Assembly: GCA_002794775.1 (NCBI GenBank)
Contig: NBAY01000076.1
Span: 1-64,000 of the forward strand
Source: Porodaedalea pini
Lineage: Eukaryota; Basidiomycota; Agaricomycetes; Hymenochaetales; Hymenochaetaceae
DNA: 64,000 bases
Direction: 5' to 3'
Part shown: positions 45,767-55,552 of the stretch, piece by piece
Position numbering within the stretch: the stretch's first letter is position 1
How the letters are laid out: each line of letters starts with the position of its first letter
Translations under genes and position numbers: made by a program
Notes under the pieces: model-generated
What the model was told of the DNA's origin: nothing
Databases searched by the model: none
What the model saw: only the letters and a program-made list of their open reading frames with translations

Positions 45767-46849
45767 CTACGCCTGACCACTCGCAAAACCCTGCGAGTCG
45801 ATGACCTCTTCGTCATCACCTTCTTCCTCCACGCAGTTCTCCACAGTCGACCTCTGAGTGTCTACAACTTCCTCGAATGCCGATTCCTTCATTGCCCCTA
45901 GTTCGTCGGCGAGGAGACGACGTTCGCTGGGTGCCATCATCTGCAGCATACGCTGCACAATTGTCTTCCCTTGCGGGCACGCATCCTTGAAGTGACCAAG
46001 CTGGCTGCAGATCCAGCACGCGCATTGGTGTTGTGCTTCGTTCATGGAGACGTCCATCGGCTGGCCAGCTCCTCCAAAGGTGACACCTGTCGCATCGCGT
46101 TTGTCGACATGGGGGGCTGTCAACTGGCGACGAGCGGGGGGTCCATGCAGCTGCTGTGGGCGTGGTGGGGGCGGGAAGGCACAGCCTCGTTGGATGGTGC
46201 AAATCTGTTGCTCGCCCCGGTCGATCTCGATCACCTTCTTCTTCCAGTTGTCATATGTCATCGGGACTGGTGTTGACCGTAGTACCCCTCGAACCACTTC
46301 GATGTTCATTGCTCGCTTCAGCCGGTCACAGATGATGCCATCATCCGTCAAACCCGCTCTTGTGATCATGACATCGAGATCTTGGAAGAATTCGTCGGTG
46401 GTGAGGTCCTTCTGTACTTTAGTCCGGAACTTCGCCAGTGCTTTTTCCTTCCGGTTCGGATTGTCGAACGAGGCATCCAGGCGCTCTTGGAATCTTGTCC
46501 AACTGTCAGTAAAGGTTACGATGCCGGCCATCGTTGATTCCTCTATGTAATTCTGTGCCCACGTCGCCACATTACCACCCTTCAGGTAGGAGAGAGCAAC
46601 ATAGATCTTACTCTCCGACGTGGGGTATCTGTTCGGGTTCGCGGAGACGAAAAGAAGGACCTCGCGCTTGAAGTCTAGGTAGTCGTCGCCGCCAGTGAAT
46701 TCACGTGGCCGGGCGACGTCTATGTTGGGGGTCGGAGGGTTAGCCGCCACAACCGGTGCGGGGGCGTTATTCACCTGATGGGCGAAGGCATTCGCGACGA
46801 TGGCTGCGATCTGCTCCATCTGCTGCTGACTGAAGCCTCCTGCCGACAT
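45767..46849 (-). CDS. Element 1 Gag
   Basis: Intact 360-residue frame encoding the capsid and nucleocapsid protein. The capsid part includes RPREFTGGDDYLDFKREVLL and KIYVALSYLKGGNVATWAQN. A CCHC zinc knuckle, CWICSQLGHFKDAC, lies near residue 280. The frame stays conserved upstream of the ATG at 46849 in comparison with element 2, so the true start may be earlier. Confidence 0.85.
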   Translation of the reverse strand: MSAGGFSQQQMEQIAAIVANAFAHQVNNAPAPVVAANPPTPNIDVARPREFTGGDDYLDFKREVLLFVSANPNRYPTSESKIYVALSYLKGGNVATWAQNYIEESTMAGIVTFTDSWTRFQERLDASFDNPNRKEKALAKFRTKVQKDLTTDEFFQDLDVMITRAGLTDDGIICDRLKRAMNIEVVRGVLRSTPVPMTYDNWKKKVIEIDRGEQQICTIQRGCAFPPPPRPQQLHGPPARRQLTAPHVDKRDATGVTFGGAGQPMDVSMNEAQHQCACWICSQLGHFKDACPQGKTIVQRMLQMMAPSERRLLADELGAMKESAFEEVVDTQRSTVENCVEEEGDDEEVIDSQGFASGQA

Positions 46850-47547
46850 TGCGGGCTCGGGTGTGGGCGTTGAAGGTTCTGGGGGGGTCGGCGGTGAGGG
46901 GTCTCTGTTGGTTTCACGGTAGGGACCTGGGGTTGGTGGTAGGTTGATAGTTGACGTCGATGGTGCAGGTGATGATGGAGCAGCTGGGGGCCACCTGGCT
47001 CTCCTTCCTCGTTCGTCTGACGAATACCAGGCGCGTCGGATTTCACTCCACCAGATGTCGTGTGTGATGCCGCTATTGTTGGTCGCGACGTAACTTGGTC
47101 GATCTGGATCCTAACAGGCTGATGCAGGAAGGGCCCGTCGCTGTTCGTCAGTAAGATCTATCTTGACGTTGGCGGAGGGACAGGGATCGGTTGTGCGTTT
47201 GATCCGGGGTTATGCCAACATTGAACGGGTTCGTCGGTGAAATTGATGACGAGGCGGTAGGATCCAAGCGAGATCACAAATGAGATTGTTGTCAAAGTTT
47301 GTACTCGTCTGGTTACCCACGTCCATGTCAGGTGCGTGCTCCACCAGAGGCTAATTCGTAGAGCCAGGGTCGGGAATTGTCAGTTGAAATGTTTACGTAA
47401 TACACGAACATCCAAAAATGTCCGGGCAGGGTTGAGGGTTGTCGTTTAGGGGGTTTACACGTCAAGTCTGTCGAGGGGAGCTCTCCTCTAGACCGAGTGA
47501 AGGCGAGTCGACAGCAACGACATACGCTGGGGATGAGCCTGGGGGAG
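46850..47547 (-). other. Element 1 leader with conserved upstream coding-like region
   Basis: Region between the primer-binding site and the gag ATG. Compared with element 2 it conserves protein-like blocks, notably SLGSYRLVINF, DEQRRALP and PPTPGPYRET, in frames leading into gag. A TAG interrupts the part nearest gag in this copy where element 2 has a Trp codon. Confidence 0.6.
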
Positions 47548-47558
47548 GTTCTGCTTTT
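47548..47558 (-). promoter_or_regulatory. Element 1 primer-binding site, complementary to its own LTR
   Basis: The minus strand reads AAAAGCAGAAC starting two bases past the LTR end. Its exact complement, GTTCTGCTTTT, occurs in the same LTR (minus strand, plus coordinates 47778-47788), 33 bases after the TATA box. This matches Tf1-type self-priming by the 5' end of the transcript. Confidence 0.75.
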
Positions 47559-47559
47559 A

Positions 47560-48004
47560 TGTTAGGCAGAAGTCTGGGTGGAACTCAGACTAGGCAACCT
47601 CAACGTGCAGCACCTGACGATGACGCGAACGTTGTCTGGGACGGGCTGTATCTCGAACACGAAGTTCGGGCAGCAGGTTTACTCAGACTAGGTCGTCACG
47701 GAGGTAAGAGGATTAATACCAGCCTAAGCTAATACAAGGGGAGCGAGTCTCACCTAGGTCATCGCAGAGGTAAGAGGAAAAGCAGAACAAGGAGTTCATG
47801 CAATTCCTGAGACCTCTTATAGCAGCGACCGTGGGACTATATTATCTAAAGTTACATAAACGAGTGGAATGGAACGAATGATGGTCATGTGGAGGGAGTG
47901 TGAGAAATGATTGAAAAGACGATTAAATATAATGAGAAGGATCGATTAAAAGAAAGGAAATGATAAAAGGAAAATAAAAGAAAGGAAAAGTTCGAGTCCT
48001 AACA
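47560..48004 (-). repeat. 5' LTR of element 1 (445 bp)
   Basis: Upstream LTR in element orientation. On the minus strand it carries TATAAGAGG (plus 47813-47821) and, 33 bases downstream of the first T, the GTTCTGCTTTT proposed as the transcript start. Flanked outside by target duplication GAAAG at 48005-48009. Confidence 0.95.
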
Positions 48005-48446
48005 GAAAGCTTGAAAGCTTGAAAGTGATAGAGAATGGGGATCTGGGGTGCTAGTTACTCGGCCTTATATAGCCTACTGAATTTCTAATTTCTTTACGTT
48101 CTGTCCAACCAGATGCCCTTCCGTCTCCTTCCTATGTTTCAGGTGGCCGCAGCACTTGGCTGCTGCGGTGGGGATGTGTGCACATGTACTCTGTCCAATG
48201 GTTTGCTTGCATCCTGCAATTTGGACTGCGGGTGTGAGTCACGTGATGTCATGACCCGCGCGCTCGGGTGAGTACATCACCAATTTGGTAGTCGGGCTCC
48301 CACATTCTCCACATGCTTCGGTTTAATTAACTTCCTGCTTCTCCCATGTGCTTCTATATCGGGGCTTTACTTCCCTGCTTCTCGAAGCATCTTCCTCGGT
48401 TGTGGCACTGCATAGCCTATTGGGTTGCATTGCTGCGCTCGGGTGT

Positions 48447-48534
48447 TCATTCCTCCCATTCAAATCCATTGGGGATAACCATGTGGACCCATGGTTTATT
48501 CTTGGCTCGCCATTCAGTGTCAGGTCCACTCGGT
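48447..48534 (-). pseudogene. Distal part of an open frame split by element 2
   Basis: Reading across the element 2 insertion, with a single copy of GATAG, the minus-strand frame of 54765-55067 continues here for about 29 codons (including TEWRAKNKPWVHMVIPNGF) and stops at 48447. This continuity supports insertion into an existing reading frame. Confidence 0.6.
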
Positions 48535-48539
48535 GATAG

Positions 48540-48952
48540 TGTTAGAACCTGAACTTCCACCTCTTCCTTTATTTTCCCTTTTACCATTTCCTTTATTATA
48601 TTCGTCCTTTTCATTATATTTACCCATCTTACACAATCATTCTCACACTGCCTTCATTCGTTCCATTCCCACTTGTTAGGTAATGTTAGGTAATATAGTC
48701 TCACGGTCGTTGCTATATAAGGTCTCAGGAATCGCATGAACTCCTTGTTCTGCTTTTCCTCTTACCTCCGCGACGACCTAGGTGAGACTCGTCCCCCTTG
48801 TATTAGTTTAGACTTGTATTAATCCTCTTACCTCCGCGACGACCTAGCCTGAGTAAGCGTGTCCCGAGCCTACACTCGAGTACAGCACGTCCCAGACAAC
48901 AGTCAGCCGAGGCCTGCCCAGTCCGAGTCGTCTCCCGGACTCCCGCCTAACA
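48540..48952 (+). repeat. 5' LTR of element 2 (413 bp)
   Basis: Carries a TATATAA box at 48714-48720 and, 33 bases on, GTTCTGCTTTT at 48747-48757, the likely transcript 5' end. A short duplication GTAATGTTAG/GTAATATAG lies upstream of the TATA box. Confidence 0.95.
48714..48720 (+). promoter_or_regulatory. TATA box of element 2 LTR
   Basis: TATATAA in the LTR. Its spacing to the proposed start (33 bases from the first T) is identical in element 1 despite LTR divergence, which supports a conserved initiation site. Confidence 0.65.
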
Positions 48953-49675
48953 TAAAAGCAGAACCTCACCCAGGCTCATCCCCAGCGTACGTCGTCGCTG
49001 TCGACTCGCCCTCACTCGGTCTAGAGGAGCACTCCCTTCGAAGGACCTGACGTGCAAACCCCCTAAAACGACAACCCTCAACCCTGCCCGGACGTTTTCG
49101 GACGTTCATGTATTACGTAATCACTCCAACCGACCTTTCCCGACCCTGGCTCTCCGGATTAGCCTCTGGTGGAGCACGCACCTGACGTGGACGTGGATAA
49201 CCAGACGAGTACAAACTTCGACGACAATCTCGTTTGTGATCTCACTCGGATCCTACCGCCTCGTCATCAACTTCGCTGACAAACCCGCTCAACGTTGGCG
49301 TAACCCCGGTACCAACGCACACCCGATCCCTGTTCCTCCTCCATCATCAACATAGATCTCGACGAGGAACAACGTCATGCTCTCCCGTCTCGTTCCTGGT
49401 ACAACGAGGAACGCCGCTCTTGGTTCACGGTTACTCAAGCAGGCGTTGAATACGTTATCTGGTGGCGTCCAGAGAAAGGACTCTGGTATTCGACGCTTGA
49501 AGGAGGAAGAAGATTAAAGTGGGCTCCTGCGTCGATAGATCAGACAACCCCGATTTCGCCATCGCTTTCGACGTCAGCCATTCTCCCACCGATCCCAGGA
49601 CCGTATAGAGAAACGCGACGAGATTCATCGCCACCAACCCCCCCTGAGCGACAAACGGACACACCTAGAACAACA
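48953..49675 (+). other. Element 2 leader with conserved coding-like region
   Basis: The frame of gag stays open upstream of its first ATG for about 110 codons and resembles the same region of element 1 (DEEQRHALP, IWWRPEKGLWYSTLEGGRR, PPIPGPYRETRRD). Further upstream another frame is conserved (SLGSYRLVINF, IPVPPPSS) and ends at a TAG overlapping the next frame by -1. It may be a gag N-terminal extension reached by splicing or frameshifting. Confidence 0.55.
48954..48964 (+). promoter_or_regulatory. Element 2 primer-binding site, complementary to its own LTR
   Basis: AAAAGCAGAAC, one spacer base after the LTR end, is the exact complement of GTTCTGCTTTT at 48747-48757. The match is exactly 11 bases, with mismatches on both sides, the same length as the Tf1 self-primer. 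No tRNA 3' end such as the initiator-Met TGGTATCAGAGC type is present. Confidence 0.78.
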
Positions 49676-50749
49676 ATGTCAACGGGAGGCTTCAGCACAC
49701 AACAGTTGGAGCAAATCGCGGCGATCGTAGCGGGCGCCTTCGCTCACCAAGCCGCAAACACCCCAGCGGGCCCTAGTACTGCTGCCATACCGAACATCGA
49801 CATCGCCCGACCACGTGAATTCACTGGTGGCGACGATTACCTCGACTTCAGACGTGAAGTCCTTCTTTTCGTATCTGCGAATCCAAATCGATACCCGACG
49901 TCAGAGAGTAAGATTTATGTAGCTCTCTCTTACCTGAAGGGTGGTAATGCGGCAACGTGGGCGCAGAACTACATCAAGGAGTCGACAACGTCGGGAATCG
50001 TCACCTTCACCGACAGCTGGGAAAGATTCCAGGAACGACTCGATGCCTCTTTCGACGACCCGAATCGCAAGGAGAAAGCGCTGAAGGATTTCCGAGATAA
50101 GGTTCAGAAGGACCTAACCGCGGATGAGTTCTTCCAGAAGTTCGACGTGATCATTAAGCGCGCCGAGCTGAAAGACGACAGCGTCATCTGCGATTGCCTC
50201 AAGCGAGCGATGAACATCGAGGTGGTTTGGGGGGTGCTAAGGTCGACGCCAGTCCCAACGAAATACGAGGATTGGAAGAACAAGGCAATCGAAATAGACC
50301 GCGGCGAACAGCAGATTCGTGCTATCCAACGAGGACGCGCCTTTCTTCCCCCTCCTCGCCTACCACAACAAGCGCCCCCAGCTCGCCGTCAGGTACCGGC
50401 CCCTCACGTCGACAGACGCGACGCGACCGGCGTCACCTTCGGAGGCGCTGGTCAGCCGATGGACGTCTCAATGAACGAGGCACAACGATGACGTGCGTGC
50501 TGGATCTGTGGCGGGTTGGGCCATTTCAAGGACAAGTGCCCGCAAGCGAAACCGATCATCCAGCGCATGCTGGAACTGATGGCGCCAGGCGAACGTCGTG
50601 TCCTCGCCGATGAGCTCGGAGCGATGAAGGAGTCGGCCTTCGAGGAAGTCGTAGACACTCGGAGGTCGACTGTGGAGGACTATGTGGAGGAAGAAGACAA
50701 TGACGAAGAGGTCGTCGACTCACAGGGTTTTGTGAGTGGTCAGGCGTAG
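49676..50749 (+). pseudogene. Element 2 gag with one premature stop
   Basis: Capsid/nucleocapsid frame. Codons from 49676 give RPREFTGGDDYLDFRREVLL and KIYVALSYLKGGNAATWAQN. A TGA stop sits at 50489-50491, immediately before the CCHC knuckle CWICGGLGHFKDKC, and the frame then continues to 50749. The TGA is probably a decayed CGA codon. The product made would lack the RNA-binding knuckle unless the stop is read through. Confidence 0.85.
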
Positions 50750-53700
50750 CCATCGGGGCGACTGACCGAGAAGAACAAGGGACTTCAGATCCGGACCCGT
50801 TAAAATATAACCAACCGTCTGTACAATACATAAATGCGAACGACGTCGATGGTTTTTCCAAGTACGAAGTCCCCACCGGTGTGAAGGAAAGAGAAGAGTA
50901 TGAGCAGCTGTTCATGAGAGGAACTGGCGGACGCCAGCTGGACCTTCTCCTGAACGTCGAACACAGCGTGAAAGGTGAAGTGAGGGAGGTGGACGCACAC
51001 GCGCTCGTGGATTCGGGATGTACGGGATCGTGCATTGACGTGAGATTCGTCGAACGGTATGGGCTGGAGACGAAGCGTTATATCCGGCCCCTTGCGGTAC
51101 TCAATGCCGACGGCACACACAACGAAGCCGGGTTGATCGAGGAATACGTCGACATTGAACTTACGATTGGTCACCATAAGGAACGGATCGTCCTGGCGGT
51201 AACCTCACTGGCATCGTCTAACATCTTCCTGGGGTACGACTGGCTTCGACGACACAACCCAGAGGTCGACTGGAAGACGGGTACACTTGACTTTACTCGC
51301 TGCCCGAGCGAATGTGAGATCGAAAAGGAGGAGGTGGAGCAGATGAGGAGGGTGAGTGAGATGCGAATGGACAAGACGTCCTGGCCCGCATACCTCAACG
51401 ACTACGCCGACGTTTTCAGCGAAAAAGGTTTTGAGAAGCTGCCAGAACACCGACCCTGGGACCATGTCATCGACTTGAAGCCCGACTTCAAACCGAGCGA
51501 CTGTAAGATCTACCCGCTCACACCAACAGAGCAGCAGTCACTCAAGGACTTCCTGGATGAAAATCTGAAATCGGGTCGCATTCGACGGTCAATATCACCC
51601 ATGGCGTCGCCCTTCTTCTTCATAAAGAAGGCCGACAAATCGCTACGCCCGATCCAGGATTACCGTAAGCTCAATGACGGTACAATCAAGAACAAGTATC
51701 CCCTCCCTCTCATTGACGAACTCGTCGACAAGGTCAAGAAAGCGAAGTACATCACTAAGCTTGACCTTCGCTGGGGGTACTACAATATCCGGATCCGCGA
51801 GGGTGACGAATGGAAGGCAGCGTTTCGCACGAACATGGGCCTCTTCGAACCAACGGTCATGTTTTTTGGCCTTTGCAACGCGCCGGCCACGTTCCAGGCC
51901 TTTGTCAACCACATCTTTAAGGACCTAATCTACGCGAACTTGATCATCGTATACCTCGACGACATCCTGATCCTCTCGGAAACCATTGAGGAGCATATCG
52001 ACACGTCGAGGCGCGTACTCCAGATCCTCCGAGAAAATGGCCTGTACCTGAAGCCGGAGAAGTGCGAGTTTGACGCCAAGGTCGTCAAATACCTCGGCCA
52101 CATCATCAGCAATGGTGAGATCAGGGCTGACCCCGCAAAGACGGAGGCGATTGCGAACTGGCCAGTCCCATGGAACCTCAAGGAGCTGCAACAGTTCCTC
52201 GGTATGGGGAACTGGCTGAGACGGTTTATTAAGGACTACAGCAAGGTGGTCCGACCGTTGACGTCGTTAACAGGCAAGAAGGACTGGGTATGGGAGACCG
52301 AACAGCAGGAAGCGTTCGAGGAGCTGAGACGACGTCTCTGCTCACCTCCAGTCCTAGCCATCGCCAATGACGAGGGCCCTTTCCGCGTAGAAGCGGATTC
52401 GTCGAACTTTGCGCTTGGTGGTGTGTGGTTGCAGAAGCAGGAAGGGAAGTGGAGGGTGATCGCCTACAGGTCAGAGGCACTTGAACCAGCGGAACGAAAC
52501 TACGAGATCTACGACAAGGAGATGCTCGCGATCGTTTTGGCGCTCAAGGAGTGGCGGCAATACCTCCTTGGCGCTCGCCACAAGATTGAAATCTGGTCCG
52601 ACCACGCCAACCTCACCTACTTCAGGTCGGTGCAGAAGCTGAGCTATCGCCAAGCTCGCTGGCGGACCGAACTTGAAGAATTTGACTTCCACCTCGAACA
52701 CAAGTCGGGCAAGACGATGGGCAAGGCCGACCTGCTATCGCGCATGGCGGGCTATGATCAGGGCAAGGATGACAATGATGGGGTCATGTTCATCAAGGAT
52801 AAGTGGTTGAACCGTGGAGTAGTGCGGACATCGCGCGACAAGGTGGTGGAACGAGTGGGTGAAGCGCAGAGGGCGCAGGAAGAGTCGGAGAGGCCGACAG
52901 GAATGACAAAAGTCTACGGATTGTGGCACATGAAAGACAAGGTATACGTGCCATCGTCAATGAAGGAGGCCGTATTACGGGAATGTCACAACTCGGTACT
53001 GGCTGGACACCCAGGAGTGTCGAAAACGGTGGAACTCGTCCGACGAGACTTCTGGTGGACGTCGATGTTCTCCGACGTCAGAGCGTATGTCCGAGGGTGT
53101 GATCGCTGCCAGCGAACAAAAGCTCTGAGGGCATCGAGGTCGAGGCCACTTCACCCGAACACGGTCCCGGAAGGCCCATGGGAAATTGTCACGGTCGACC
53201 TCATCGGAGAACTCCCGGACTCCAAGGGACACAACGCAATCTGCGTTTTCGTCGACAGGTTCTCGAAACAGATGCACGCGATTCCGACGACGACAAAGTT
53301 GTCGGCGGAAGGCATGGCTCAACTGTACCGCGACCATGTCTTCCGCCTCCACGGCTTGCTGAAGAAGATCATCCATGACCGAGGCACGCAGTTCGACGCA
53401 TCGATGATGAAGGAGCTGTACAAACTCCTACACATCGAAGGCAACCCGTCAACGGTGTATCACCCACAGACAGATGGTCAGACGGAACGCGTTAACCAAG
53501 AGCTAGAACAATATCTTAGGCTCTTCGTAAACCATCGACAATCGGACTGGAAGGACTGGCTTCCCCTCGCGGAGTTCGCGTATAATAACCGCGAGCATTC
53601 GGCGACGAAGATGTCTCCCTTCTATGCGAACGCAGGATGTCACCCCTTGAGCTTCGACACGACACGAACCTCGTCTGCCAACATGTCGGCGGAAGAATTC

Positions 53701-54346
53701 GCGAAGCACATAAAGGAGACTCATCGAGTTGCAAAGGACAACTTGGTCAAAGCGGCGGACGACATGAAACGCTATCACGACCGGACAGCAGGGATTTCGA
53801 TTGAGTACAAGGCAGGGAACAAGGTTTTCCTTGACGGGCGAAACATCAGCACAGACTCGCCGACAAAGAAACTCGCTGACAAATGGTATGGCCCCTTCGA
53901 AATCGTCGACAAGGTGGGAGCAAGCGCATACAAGCTCAAGCTCCCAAAGCGATGGAAAAAAAGTCCACACGGTCTTCAACGAAGCACTGTTAAAGCCCGC
54001 CGTCGAACCGTCCTTCGAGAGCCAAAGACAACCAACACCGCCGCCACCTAACATCGTCAACAACGAGGAGGAGTATGAGATTGAGGAGGTTCTAGACTCA
54101 CGTCTGCACCGAGGGAAACTACAGTACCTTGTCAAGTGGGTCGGCTACAATGAACCTACTTGGCAACCTGAGACGGACTTCGGCGAGAACGCGAAGGAGG
54201 CGATCGCTGAGTTCTACCTCAAACATCCCGGTGCACCTCGAAAACTCGACATCCCTCGTCAACGACTCCGTCCGCTCTTCGTCGACACCGAGCCTGACGA
54301 CCGCGATCATGGCTGGTCGGGATGCCCAGCCTTGAAGGGGGGGTAA
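50750..54346 (+). pseudogene. Element 2 pol (PR-RT-RH-IN-chromodomain), nearly intact
   Basis: Pol lies in the -1 frame relative to gag and stays open back into the gag end. A continuous 1056-codon frame (50881-54051) covers protease (VDSGCTGS), reverse transcriptase (YLDDILIL), RNase H (EADSSNFALGG) and integrase (CDRCQ; catalytic Asp in VDLIGELP, Asp in HDRGTQFDA, Glu in ERVNQELEQ). One extra base in an A-run near 53957 shifts the frame, and the chromodomain (YLVKWVGYNEPTWQPETDF) follows in the next frame to a TAA at 54344 that directly abuts the LTR. The chromodomain probably targets integration to marked chromatin. The A-run shift could be real or a sequencing error. Confidence 0.9.
54334..54343 (+). 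promoter_or_regulatory. Polypurine tract of element 2
   Basis: GAAGGGGGGG just upstream of the 3' LTR, separated by the TAA that is also the pol stop codon. It is the expected plus-strand primer. Element 1 has the equivalent G8 tract. Confidence 0.85.
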
Positions 54347-54759
54347 TGTTAGAACCTGAACTTCCACCTCTTCCTTTATTTTCCCTTTTACCATTTCCTT
54401 TATTATATTCGTCCTTTTCATTATATTTACCCATCTTACACAATCATTCTCACACTGCCTTCATTCGTTCCATTCCCACTTGTTAGGTAATGTTAGGTAA
54501 TATAGTCTCACGGTCGTTGCTATATAAGGTCTCAGGAATCGCATGAACTCCTTGTTCTGCTTTTCCTCTTACCTCCGCGACGACCTAGGTGAGACTCGTC
54601 CCCCTTGTATTAGTTTAGACTTGTATTAATCCTCTTACCTCCGCGACGACCTAGCCTGAGTAAGCGTGTCCTGAGCCTACACTCGAGTACAGCACATCCC
54701 AGACAACAGTCAGCCGAGGCCTGCCCAGTCCGAGTCGTCTCCTGGACTCCCGCCTAACA
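54347..54759 (+). repeat. 3' LTR of element 2 (413 bp)
   Basis: Same length as the 5' LTR; three differences, each a CpG changed to TpG or CpA. Followed by the target duplication GATAG. Confidence 0.95.
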
Positions 54760-54764
54760 GATAG

Positions 54765-55471
54765 GGCTGCTCCGCCGAGACATGTCTCCATTGTGAATGG
54801 TGGGTCATGTACTCCTAAGGCTAGAGTGATCTTGAATGTTCGTCTTCCTGACACGTGCTCAAATTCGTATAGCGTAATCGTGCCTTGATGCTTTATGTCC
54901 CTGAGGTATGCCCAACAGTGCTTGAGTGCTGTCGTTATGTGTATTGGTATGTCATTCCCTTGTACTGGACTTGGGGTAGGTATTCGTATCATCATCTTGC
55001 AGTTCCTGCATTCTTCATGTGGCTCCTTATTGTATTGGATGACTGTATCCCATTTGTAGTTCTCCATGCCACGTTCTTCTTTGCTGATATGGACTTTATA
55101 TGTCTTGGCATCTCAATAGTAGATTGCCTGTCCTGTTTCAAAGTATGGGGATTGGCCTTCCCACTTGTGTGCTCATAATGTGACGTCCTGGTCCATTAGT
55201 CCTATTGTCTTTAGGAGTTCTGGGACCTTCTGTGCTACGTTCTGTAGTAGCATGCACTTGGTGCATTGGGGATCAACCTCCATTGGTTGTCCTTTGCTTT
55301 CTTGATGTTTCTGTGCCATGTCACAAGGTGTGATGGTGTAGCGTGACTGTGACTGACGTATTTTTGCCTGGGCAAGTATCCGTCAAGATCAGGTGACGAC
55401 AGTATCACGTGTATGATTGACGATGATCTGCCTTGATCGACATTTCCGAATGTGCGAAAATTTCCTTTCAC
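54765..55471 (-). pseudogene. Decayed host or repeat-associated gene interrupted by element 2
   Basis: Protein-like minus-strand sequence I cannot name. Going 5' to 3' it reads VILSSPDLDGYLPRQKYV and HLVTWHRNIKKAK. A frame change follows near 55275, then a block with two CxxC pairs (PQCTKCMLLQN and ECRNCKMM), then ITLYEFEHVSGRRTFK and VHDPPFTMETCLGG, running into the element 2 target site. Two in-frame TGA codons (near 55180 and 55125) interrupt it. The frame resumes at 48534 on the other side of element 2. The gene therefore probably already carried mutations, or was mutated since, in addition to the insertion. Family unknown; the paired Cys suggest a zinc-binding segment. Confidence 0.55.
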
Positions 55472-55552
55472 TGCTTCTCAAAGCGCTGACTATACTCTCC
55501 TGGTTGTAGCCTGAAATGAAGATGCCAGAGGTGCAGTTACACTTTTCATATA

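Larger units (their letters stand above)
41695..48004 (-). mobile_element. LTR retrotransposon element 1 (Ty3/gypsy chromovirus), decayed
   Basis: Complete-length 6.3 kb element in minus orientation, flanked by the 5 bp target duplication GAAAG (41690-41694 and 48005-48009). LTRs of 445 bases begin TGTTAG and end CTAACA. Internal order on the minus strand is primer-binding site, leader, gag, protease, reverse transcriptase, RNase H, integrase with chromodomain, then a polypurine tract of eight G adjoining the 3' LTR. This order and the chromodomain place it in the Tf1/sushi-type chromoviruses. It is broken by a frameshift and several stop codons (see the pol feature). The two LTRs differ at 8 of 445 positions, all CpG transitions. 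Closely related to element 2 but with a clearly different LTR length. Confidence 0.95.
48540..54759 (+). mobile_element. LTR retrotransposon element 2 (Ty3/gypsy chromovirus), young
   Basis: Complete 6.2 kb element flanked by the target duplication GATAG (48535-48539 and 54760-54764). LTRs of 413 bases begin TGTTAG and end CTAACA and differ at only three positions, all CpG transitions. Order: 5' LTR, primer-binding site 48954-48964, leader, gag, pol with protease, reverse transcriptase, RNase H, integrase and chromodomain, polypurine tract 54334-54343, 3' LTR. It belongs to the Tf1/sushi-type chromoviruses. Two defects are visible, a TGA just before the gag zinc knuckle and a one-base shift in an A-run before the chromodomain. 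It inserted into a decaying host frame only about 0.5 kb from element 1, in opposite orientation. Confidence 0.96.

Noticed and set aside
47548..48964. tRNA-primed reverse transcription for the LTR elements
   Set aside because: The primer-binding sites do not resemble the usual initiator-Met or other tRNA ends I know, and they match the elements' own LTR exactly; a full tRNA search is still the decisive test.
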